Source: a virus
DNA: 24,261 bases
IMG/VR virus record: IMGVR_UViG_3300021963_000639
Span: 1-24,261 of that record
Strand: one strand, 5' to 3'
Shown: positions 14,812-19,681 of the stretch, piece after piece
Position numbering within the stretch: position 1 is the first letter of the stretch
How the letters are laid out: every line of letters starts with the position of its first letter
The notes under the pieces: generated by a model
Told to the model about the DNA's origin: nothing
The model's input: only the letters and a program-made list of their open reading frames with translations
Databases searched by the model: none
Translations under genes and position numbers: made by a program

Positions 14812-14975
14812 CTCTACCCCAAATGGGCGTAGAGGTTTGCTGGTTACTGTTTCCAGCGGTAGCTTAACGTACTACCAGCTTTATACGATTCGTAACTTAG
14901 CGGTCCTAAGGTGAATTCTTGATGGTGTTTCTTGGGCTGGTACTTCCATCAAACCAGTTCCCATCCCGAGGGATG
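14812..14975 (-). ncRNA. Candidate structured ncRNA / leader, 7-8 consecutive hairpins
   Basis: No gene lies between 14781 and 14998. Instead stems follow almost end to end: 14962-14975 (CATCC/GGATG), 14937-14957 (CTGGT/ACCAG) competing with 14919-14952 (TTGATGG/CCATCAA), 14896-14910 (CTTAG/CTAAG), 14884-14894 (TACG/CGTA), 14858-14876 (GGTAG/CTACC), 14839-14857 (GCTGG/CCAGC) and 14812-14834 (CTCTAC-CCC/GGG-GTAGAG with one bulge). On the minus strand the last is followed by TAATTTTA, terminator-like. Neighbouring genes suggest minus-strand transcription, but the stems also form on the plus strand. It resembles no RNA family I can name. Confidence 0.5.
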
Positions 14976-14995
14976 CGTACTTGCATGGGTAATTC

Positions 14996-15003
14996 TATTT
15001 ATG
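14996..15003 (-). promoter_or_regulatory. Late-promoter-like CATAAATA
   Basis: Minus-strand CATAAATA differs from the T4 late consensus TATAAATA at the first base only and fits the looser NATAAATA described for cyanophages. It overlaps the stop of the 58-aa gene and lies about 20 nt before the hairpin region and the phasin-Hsp20-rubrerythrin cassette. No -35 element is needed for T4-type late promoters. A single 8-mer is weak evidence. Confidence 0.35.
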
Positions 15004-15175
15004 CAGCAGGAGCTTCTGCTTTAGCAGCTTCTTGTTGCTTAACAAGTTCTTCTACTTGTGGCTCGCCTTGTTGTTTAACCTTAGTGATTAAAGCAACAAC
15101 TTCCTCGAAAGGATGTTTACCAAGGACACGAAGAATCAAATTACACTCTTCAATAGTTAATTCAAGTTTAATCAT
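14999..15175 (-). CDS. Small conserved phage protein, 58 aa
   Basis: ATG 15175 abuts the RegA stop (TAAATG). It reads MIKLELTIEECNLILRVLGK, then HPFEEVVALITKVKQQGEPQ and an Ala/Glu-rich tail. The LTxEExNxIL-x-LG-x-PFxxVxxLI-x-KxxxQ pattern is one I recognise as very common in tailed-phage hypothetical proteins. Two helices, acidic, function unknown. It is the last gene of the clamp-loader operon. Confidence 0.75.
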   Translation of the reverse strand: MIKLELTIEECNLILRVLGKHPFEEVVALITKVKQQGEPQVEELVKQQEAAKAEAPAA

Positions 15176-15595
15176 TTATTTCACCTTTTTTCCGATATTA
15201 TATTTAGGAACAAGTTCCCACTCATCTTTCTCTTTATAAGAGACTACTTTAATTTGAGATAAAGATGCTTTAGGATCTGCTTTCGAAGAATGTAAAATTT
15301 TTAATAATTCCCAATCTTCCAAAAGAGATGCGATAGCATTTCTTCTCTCAATATCACCAGAAGTGATATTCGATTCTTTACCATCCAAAGCAAATAGTTC
15401 TTTGAAGTGAACGATAAAGTATCTACCCTGCTTATGTAAAATGTGGCAGGATTGATATAATTTCTTTTCTTTTCTGGAAGCAATCCCAATACGGGTAAGT
15501 GTCTCACGAACCTTCAAAAAGTTATCTGGTTCAGGTAAAGTCACTTCAAGCATGGACTCTGGCGTCCAGTCGTAGTAAATCATCTCAACAGTCAT
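15176..15595 (-). CDS. regA: RegA translational repressor
   Basis: 139 aa. LEVTLPEPDNFLKVRETLTR, GIASRKEKKLYQSCHILHKQ, FIVHFKELFALDG, LLEDWELLKI and KDEWELVPKYNIG match T4 RegA almost phrase for phrase (T4: 122 aa). RegA binds the start regions of phage early mRNAs, including those of 44, 45 and itself, and blocks initiation. ATG 15595 overlaps the gp62 stop and has an AAGGTGG site; an internal ATG at 15553 would give a protein aligned with the T4 start but lacks a good ribosome site. The 14-residue N-terminal extension (TVEMIYYDWTPES) is therefore probably real. Confidence 0.93.
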   Translation of the reverse strand: MTVEMIYYDWTPESMLEVTLPEPDNFLKVRETLTRIGIASRKEKKLYQSCHILHKQGRYFIVHFKELFALDGKESNITSGDIERRNAIASLLEDWELLKILHSSKADPKASLSQIKVVSYKEKDEWELVPKYNIGKKVK

Positions 15596-15972
15596 TATTT
15601 TCCACCTTTGTATAATTTTTGTTCTATCATAGCCAACTGCTCTTCAGACAATACGCTTAGTGCCTGTTTAGCCTTTTCGTTAGAATAGCCATAGTATTCT
15701 TTTACCAAACGCAGTGAATCAGAAATGGTATCTTTTTTGGACCATTTACTGAATCGCTTTTTCTTGGTAATACTATTTAGCAAAAACGAAAATTGCCATT
15801 GTTTAGGAATCCCATAATGGCGATTCATTTCGTTGGCATACAATAGGGTATCTGGAAAATAAGATAACCCTTTATTGACGATCCAAGCATTATAATCCTT
15901 ATGTGCTTGGGGATCTTCAAATAGGTTCTGCTTCGTAAAATTTATTGCATTAATATAATCAAATGGACTCAT
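15595..15972 (-). CDS. 62: Clamp loader small subunit (T4 gp62-like)
   Basis: 125 aa; ATG 15972 overlaps the preceding stop as ATGA. It begins MSPFDYINAINFTKQNLFED and has YNAWIVNKGLSYFPDT, ANEMNRHYG and KKKRFSKWSKKD, phrases conserved in gp62 proteins. T4 gp62 is 187 aa, so this is a compact form lacking part of the C-terminal helical region. One gp62 joins four gp44 subunits to open and load gp45. It lies between a membrane-anchored small gene and regA. Confidence 0.88.
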   Translation of the reverse strand: MSPFDYINAINFTKQNLFEDPQAHKDYNAWIVNKGLSYFPDTLLYANEMNRHYGIPKQWQFSFLLNSITKKKRFSKWSKKDTISDSLRLVKEYYGYSNEKAKQALSVLSEEQLAMIEQKLYKGGK

Positions 15973-16304
15973 GAATCAAACCCAACTTCTTTCAAGTTAT
16001 CAGGAGTCGCAGCAAACTTTTTACCTGGATATCTTTTATCCAAGTTTTCTTCTAGTTCTTTGCGATTAGTTCCCTGAGCCATAAATGTATTGTCGGGAAT
16101 TGAATATACAAAATATCCATGTTCTACCTTCTCAATTTTAATTGGAAAATATTTCTTTTTAATTTCATCTAATTCTTGTTCCAGCAATTCAAGTGTGTCA
16201 TCTTCACGCATCTTTCTAACTTCAGCAATTGCTTTAAATTCTCTAAGATGCCAACCAAGACGCACAAGTATAATGGCAACCAAAATGTATAAGAGTGGTT
16301 CCAT
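15969..16304 (-). CDS. Membrane-anchored hypothetical protein inserted between 44 and 62
   Basis: 111 aa from ATG 16304; the ribosome site AAGGA overlaps the gp44 stop. Residues about 4-18 (LLYILVAIILVRLGW) form one N-terminal transmembrane helix, followed by a charged coiled-coil-like helix (EVRKMREDDTLELLEQELDE) and a small domain with YFVYSIPDNTFMAQGTNRKE and KRYPGKKFAATP. Likely topology is N-terminal anchor with the rest cytoplasmic, given the basic residues after the helix. T4 has no gene here. ATGA overlap with 62 keeps it in step with the clamp loader. Confidence 0.75.
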   Translation of the reverse strand: MEPLLYILVAIILVRLGWHLREFKAIAEVRKMREDDTLELLEQELDEIKKKYFPIKIEKVEHGYFVYSIPDNTFMAQGTNRKELEENLDKRYPGKKFAATPDNLKEVGFDS

Positions 16305-16313
16305 ACCATATCC

Positions 16314-17267
16314 TTATTTGAATTTGCACTGAGCCATAATTTCTGTCAGTGCTGCCATAATATTTATCTCTTGGTCTGCTACGAATGCTGCTTTATATTG
16401 ATAATCTGCAAGAATAAGAATCATTTGAGGGATGCTAACTTCCTGCATGTTTCCAACTGCATTATCATACAACTCACGAAATAATGGAGCAGTTCCCAAC
16501 TCACTATTCTTTCCAACCCACTTGCGAACTTCACCGAAGTTCTTTTCCTTCATGTCCTTGACAAGTTGTTTGTAAGATTCAGCACTGGTATTAATAAGAA
16601 TACCAGAATCAATCTTACCAGAAACAGAATAGCGTTGTAGTTCGTTCAGAATGCGACGATAGTCAGGGAAGTGTTTAATGATGAGTTCAGAAACTACCTT
16701 TGGATCAAACTCAATATTCTCTTGCTTGAGAATCTGTGCTGCACGTTTGAAGAATGTTGCAGCAATCTCTTGTTTGTCTTTGGAATCAATCTTAAACTCA
16801 ATCACAGCACAACGGCTATGGAGTGGTTCAATAATACGATTCTTAAAGTTACATGTAAATATAAAAGAACAGTTGCCAGAGAACTGTTCGATAAAGTTAC
16901 GAAGAGCAGGTTGCACTGACTCAGCATTCATATAGTCTGCTTCGTCAACGATAACTACTTTCTTGGCATCCGTCAGGGATACTGTTGACGCAAAGTTCTT
17001 GATTGTAGTTCGGAGAGTGTCAATAGAACGACCCTCATCCGATCCGTTAATCATAATAAAGTCAGCACCTACTTCATTGCAAAGTGCTTTCGCAATGGTA
17101 GTCTTACCGACACCAGCTGTTCCACAGAATAGGAATGTGGGTAGCTGTCCTTTAGATACATATTCCCTGAATGTTTGTTTCAACGATTCAGGGAGAACAC
17201 ATTCATCAATTTTCTGTGGGCGATATTTCTCAACCCACAGAAACAAATCATCACGAGATTCAATCAT
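16314..17267 (-). CDS. 44: Clamp loader large subunit, AAA+ ATPase (T4 gp44-like)
   Basis: 317 aa (T4 319). WVEKYRPQKIDECVLPE is the RFC-box start; Walker A is GTAGVGKT (49-56), Walker B VVIVDEAD (104-111), sensor 1 FIFTCNFKNRI, and the SRC motif with arginine finger is HSRCAVIEF (150-158). The C-terminal collar domain follows to the end. Four copies with one gp62 load the gp45 clamp at primer ends using ATP. The start is 2 nt after the upstream zinc-protein stop. Confidence 0.96.
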   Translation of the reverse strand: MIESRDDLFLWVEKYRPQKIDECVLPESLKQTFREYVSKGQLPTFLFCGTAGVGKTTIAKALCNEVGADFIMINGSDEGRSIDTLRTTIKNFASTVSLTDAKKVVIVDEADYMNAESVQPALRNFIEQFSGNCSFIFTCNFKNRIIEPLHSRCAVIEFKIDSKDKQEIAATFFKRAAQILKQENIEFDPKVVSELIIKHFPDYRRILNELQRYSVSGKIDSGILINTSAESYKQLVKDMKEKNFGEVRKWVGKNSELGTAPLFRELYDNAVGNMQEVSIPQMILILADYQYKAAFVADQEINIMAALTEIMAQCKFK

Positions 17268-17269
17268 AA

Positions 17270-17572
17270 TTAATCGCCATTCATCATTATAAAAATTTCA
17301 TTTAACTTACGTTCAGCTTTTTTTTCTTCTCGCTTTTTACGAGCAAGATTATTTTGTTTATCGAAACATTCTATACAATAATCTCTAACATCATTGTCGT
17401 GTTTCCTGTCTTTTTCAGGTTTCAAATAGAAATGGGAAAGTGGTTTATCCTCTCTACAAGAGTTACACCATTTAACAGCCCTCGCTTTGGATCCATCTAG
17501 AGTTTGCACCCAGTGGTCTTTAACGAGTTTTCTACATACTACTGCTAAATTTTCTTCCCTCAAATGCGTCAT
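17270..17572 (-). CDS. Small two-CxxC zinc protein between 44 and 45
   Basis: 100 aa; ATG 17572 with GAGG 7 nt upstream. VKWCNSCREDKPLSHFY gives C36/C39 and DVRDYCIECFDKQN gives C66/C69, a treble-clef-like zinc site as found in many HNH and endonuclease VII-related phage proteins. The His/Asn residues of a complete HNH core are not evident, so it may be a binding-only remnant. The tail (ARKKREEKKAERKL) is a strongly basic helix. T4 has no gene between 45 and 44, so this looks like an insertion. Function unknown. Confidence 0.7.
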   Translation of the reverse strand: MTHLREENLAVVCRKLVKDHWVQTLDGSKARAVKWCNSCREDKPLSHFYLKPEKDRKHDNDVRDYCIECFDKQNNLARKKREEKKAERKLNEIFIMMNGD

Positions 17573-17601
17573 AATATATCCTCACAATAAAATAACTGCG
17601 A

Positions 17602-18255
17602 TTATTCAAATGTTGAATCTGCTTCTACTGCTACATAATAAACCAAATCGCCAGCACCTTTGAAACGAGAGATCTTCTTTGAAGAAATGCTCACATCATA
17701 ATCGCCAGGAATCATCTTTAGATTCTCAACTTTCAAGTTTGCTTTGAAAGTTTTGTTGGTCGTTCCAACAGTTTCATTAAAACTATTGGCAGTAGCATTC
17801 TTCTTGTCACCAACAACAGCAATGATAGTTGAGCCATCACCGATAATTGATAAGTCTTCGCTGCGAAGAACACCAGCAGTCTTACGGAGCATATCCAACT
17901 GAGTAGCAGTAAGTTTGAAGTTTACTTCTGCGTCAGGGAATGTGATTGCTTTCTGTGGAGCAGTCAACACTTCAGGTGATGCAGCGAAGTATTTAATCGT
18001 GCTCTTACCTTGTTTGATTGTAACGAACTTCTCACCGAACTCAAGTTCAGGATCTTCGAACAAAGACATCGCACCCAAGAACTCATTGAGATCGTAGATA
18101 CCAAAGTCTGGGAATGTTTCTGCCACTGTAGTGTCAGCCATCACATTTTTCTGTGATGAGATGGTTGCAAGTTTATTACCTTGCTTTAACAACAGATTGC
18201 TGTTAATACCAGCAAAGTTTTTAATTACTGCAACTGTTTCTTTTGATAACTTCAT
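17602..18255 (-). CDS. 45: Sliding clamp (T4 gp45-like)
   Basis: 217 aa (T4 228). MKLSKETVAVIKNFAGINSN is almost the T4 start, and IYDLNEFLGAMSLFEDPELE, STIKYFAASPEVLTAPQK, LKMIPGDYDVSISSKKIS and YYVAVEADSTFE follow in the expected order. It forms a trimeric ring holding gp43 on DNA and, in T4, also serves as mobile activator of late transcription. Two proteins in this window, gp43 and the TET/JBP oxygenase, end in candidate clamp-binding tails. AGGAG lies 6 nt before ATG 18255. Confidence 0.94.
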   Translation of the reverse strand: MKLSKETVAVIKNFAGINSNLLLKQGNKLATISSQKNVMADTTVAETFPDFGIYDLNEFLGAMSLFEDPELEFGEKFVTIKQGKSTIKYFAASPEVLTAPQKAITFPDAEVNFKLTATQLDMLRKTAGVLRSEDLSIIGDGSTIIAVVGDKKNATANSFNETVGTTNKTFKANLKVENLKMIPGDYDVSISSKKISRFKGAGDLVYYVAVEADSTFE

Positions 18256-18295
18256 TTACTTCTCCTATTCAAATTAACATAACTATGTATTCTTA

Positions 18296-18324
18296 TTTTA
18301 CTTTCAAATTGATTAAAAGTAAAA
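18296..18324 (-). repeat. AT-rich inverted repeat between the diphosphohydrolase and gp45 genes
   Basis: TTTTACTTT (18296-18304) and AAAGTAAAA (18316-18324) are perfect 9-bp arms around an 11-nt loop, starting directly after the stop codon of the upstream gene. Low GC makes it a weak terminator; it may tune read-through or protect the 5' end of the gp45 message. Confidence 0.5.
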
Positions 18325-18663
18325 TTATTTTTCATCTTTAGAATACTTCACATCGTGTTCGTACAAAAACATCAAGCAGCACATTGCATGTGCCAAGTGA
18401 TTCTTGCCAGTTTCGGGATCGTTTTGTTCTCCCTCTTTCCATGCCCAAAGATGTCTTTGCATTGCATCAAAATATCTACGCTTGGAATCTGGAACATGTT
18501 TCCAATTATCTGGCTCGTATTTCTCCGCACCAAATGTAAGGATCTCTACTGTGGCTTTTAGAGCCAAAGGTGGAACCAAACCATACTGTAGTTTGTTACC
18601 ATCAAATTTACGACCACCTGTAGTGGCGTTCTGGGATTTTTTAATTTCTTCTTTAGTTGCCAT
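18325..18663 (-). CDS. dATP/dGTP diphosphohydrolase-like protein
   Basis: 112 aa, GGAG 5 nt before ATG 18663. GRKFDGNKLQYGLVPPLAL, EILTFGAEKYEPDNWKHVP, RRYFDAMQRHLWAWKEGE and HLAHAMCCLMFLYEHD are the signature phrases of the phage dATP/dGTP diphosphohydrolase N-terminal family, a MazG-related all-alpha fold. Candidate metal ligands are E47 and the E/D/H residues of the later helices. It probably trims purine dNTPs, altering pools for phage replication. It is the first gene after the structured stretch and candidate promoter at 18703-18730. Confidence 0.75.
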   Translation of the reverse strand: MATKEEIKKSQNATTGGRKFDGNKLQYGLVPPLALKATVEILTFGAEKYEPDNWKHVPDSKRRYFDAMQRHLWAWKEGEQNDPETGKNHLAHAMCCLMFLYEHDVKYSKDEK

Positions 18664-18671
18664 TGTTTCTC

Positions 18672-18826
18672 CACTACGAAATAATTAGTGCTGGTTTATC
18701 ATTTTATAGTCTCAAACCAGCAAATGTCGACTGCTTCGTTTCGTGGAATTTTAGGCATCCACAGGATCGCAACAACCCTATCGCCTTTCGGTGGTGACGG
18801 ACTTAACCGTAGACACAGCAACCGAA
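18672..18826 (-). ncRNA. Second structured non-coding stretch (leader or ncRNA)
   Basis: No gene between 18664 and 18834. Helices on the minus strand: TTCGGT/ACCGAA (18787-18792 with 18821-18826) enclosing ACGG/CCGT (18797-18810); AGGGT/ATCCT, which needs a G-U pair and so forms only on the minus strand, around 18763-18779; GTGGA/TCCAC (18743-18762); GCTGGTTT/AAACCAGC (18690-18721, 8 bp); and CACTA/TAGTG (18672-18690) just before the ribosome site of the diphosphohydrolase-like gene. The GU-dependent stem supports minus-strand RNA. Confidence 0.4.
18703..18730 (-). promoter_or_regulatory. Weaker candidate promoter P6 upstream of the clamp operon
   Basis: Minus strand TCGACA (18730-18725), 16-bp spacer, TATAAA (18708-18703): one mismatch in each hexamer to the sigma70 consensus. 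It would start transcripts near 18696, just ahead of the diphosphohydrolase-like, gp45, gp44 and gp62 genes, which otherwise have no visible promoter. It overlaps the 8-bp hairpin stem. Confidence 0.4.
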
Positions 18827-18834
18827 TTCTTTAA

Positions 18835-19092
18835 TTAACCACGTGTGAATGCATTGGCACCACGAACTGCTGCAGCGAGTGCTACCATGCTACGAGTTGG
18901 TGAACCGATACGATACTTAACAACTTTAGTACCATTCACAACTGCATCGTTTGCGTATACGCAATAACCTTGCTCACGCAAGTTACGAATAGTAGAAGCT
19001 GGGTGAGCAATGCCGAAAGATGCAGAAATCTGCTTGGCAGTGAATACCTTACCGTTTTTCAAATGTTTCAAAAGTAGATCTTGTTTAGACAT
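18835..19092 (-). CDS. Winged-helix/HTH DNA-binding protein, 85 aa
   Basis: MSKQDLLLKHLKNGKVFTAK begins a helix, ISASFGIAHPASTIRNLREQ is a helix-turn-helix with the recognition helix around 28-40, and GYCVYANDAVVNGTKVVKYR forms the two-stranded wing. This is the small winged-helix protein often seen in T4-like and other marine phages. The tail is Ala-rich. It could regulate phage or host transcription, but no operator was identified. ATG 19092 has GGAG 10 nt upstream and follows an intrinsic terminator by ~30 nt, so its own promoter is unclear. Confidence 0.75.
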   Translation of the reverse strand: MSKQDLLLKHLKNGKVFTAKQISASFGIAHPASTIRNLREQGYCVYANDAVVNGTKVVKYRIGSPTRSMVALAAAVRGANAFTRG

Positions 19093-19121
19093 TATAAAAT
19101 ATCTCCATAATTAACGCCATC

Positions 19122-19163
19122 AAAAAAAAGATCGAGCAAAGTGATGGCAGTCTCTCGCTCGAC
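19122..19163 (-). terminator. Intrinsic terminator after the 145-aa gene
   Basis: Minus strand TCGAGC ... GCTCGA (19162-19157 and 19037+95-100, i.e. 19137-19132), a 6-bp GC-rich stem extended inside by AGAG/CTTT wobble pairs, followed by TC and eight consecutive T (19129-19122). It begins 8 nt after the stop at 19171. This is the clearest rho-independent terminator in the window. Confidence 0.85.
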
Positions 19164-19170
19164 TATAAAA

Positions 19171-19608
19171 TTAAACTTCGATACCATTCTCACGAAGGAT
19201 TGCGTTGAAGTCTTCAACATCAGCATCGTGAACAGCGGACTCATCAACCAGTTTCTCAAGACGAGTTTTCTTTGGGGCAACTGCTTTAGGAGTCTTAACT
19301 TTAATGGCTTTAGGTTGTTTCACTTTAACTGCTTTGGGAGCAGATTTAGCAGCGACGAAGTCAGACAACTCTTTGTCAGATGGCCATGGCATTTGGTAAG
19401 TACCACGTCCAACGATGTTAGTTTTCTGAAGCCACATTGGGAAACCCAATTTCTCGCCAGTAGAATCACGTTGTTCTTTCAACAGGAAGTAACCAGCAAG
19501 TAGTTCTTTCCAAGTAAGATCTTTTTGATTCTTGTACTGAGGACATACATCCAAAATACGGACACAAAATGCTTTTTGTGCTTTAGAGAGGTCAGCAAAA
19601 TTTTTCAT
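19171..19608 (-). CDS. Stand-alone copy of the phage CobS N-terminal module, 145 aa
   Basis: Residues 8-73 (LSKAQKAFCVRILDVCPQYK ... WKELLAGYFLL ... GFPMWLQKTNIVGRGTYQMP) align with residues 4-64 of the AAA+ protein encoded next door (ITEQQKAFFEDKLFEMFPDV ... RKQLLEV ... HPLWLMQDVVGRGLYSING). The shared core is QKAF...L...P......T.K.LL.....(P)xWL.....VGRGxY. A Lys/Pro linker (about 88-117, repeated KAxKVKxPK units) and an acidic C-terminus replace the ATPase. It has its own consensus promoter and terminator. It may act as adaptor or regulator of the ATPase; no enzymatic motif is visible. Confidence 0.75.
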   Translation of the reverse strand: MKNFADLSKAQKAFCVRILDVCPQYKNQKDLTWKELLAGYFLLKEQRDSTGEKLGFPMWLQKTNIVGRGTYQMPWPSDKELSDFVAAKSAPKAVKVKQPKAIKVKTPKAVAPKKTRLEKLVDESAVHDADVEDFNAILRENGIEV

Positions 19609-19651
19609 AATAAATTCCTTTTCAAAGATTAATAATCAACTTACAAATGTA

Positions 19652-19680
19652 ATTATACCCTAATTCCTATTAATTGTCAA
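19652..19680 (-). promoter_or_regulatory. Consensus sigma70 promoter P5 for the 145-aa gene
   Basis: Minus strand TTGACA (19680-19675), 17-bp spacer, TATAAT (19657-19652): both hexamers match the bacterial consensus perfectly. Predicted start near 19645; the AAGGA site of the gene follows. It sits directly after the CobS-like stop with no hairpin between. It should be the strongest host-type promoter here. Confidence 0.88.
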
Positions 19681-19681
19681 A

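Noticed and set aside
14839-14910. tRNA in the hairpin region
   Set aside because: Successive hairpins do not make a cloverleaf; no 7-bp acceptor stem or TTCRA T-loop in the right place on either strand.
14891-14919. A real 23S rRNA fragment or gene
   Set aside because: Only about 30 nt match, with gaps; no wider rRNA similarity on either side. Kept only as a resemblance.
14919-15239. Plus-strand open frame of 106 codons across the hairpin element and 58-aa gene
   Set aside because: Antisense to RegA's end and the 58-aa gene; Cys/Ser-rich low-quality sequence with no ribosome site.
18771-18810. 16S-like GGTTAAGTCC in the second structured element
   Set aside because: A 10-nt match is expected by chance in a window this size, and the flanks do not follow the 16S order.
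19092-19280. 62-codon minus-strand frame between the HTH gene and the 145-aa gene
   Set aside because: Runs through the intrinsic terminator and overlaps the end of the 145-aa gene in another frame; no ribosome site.
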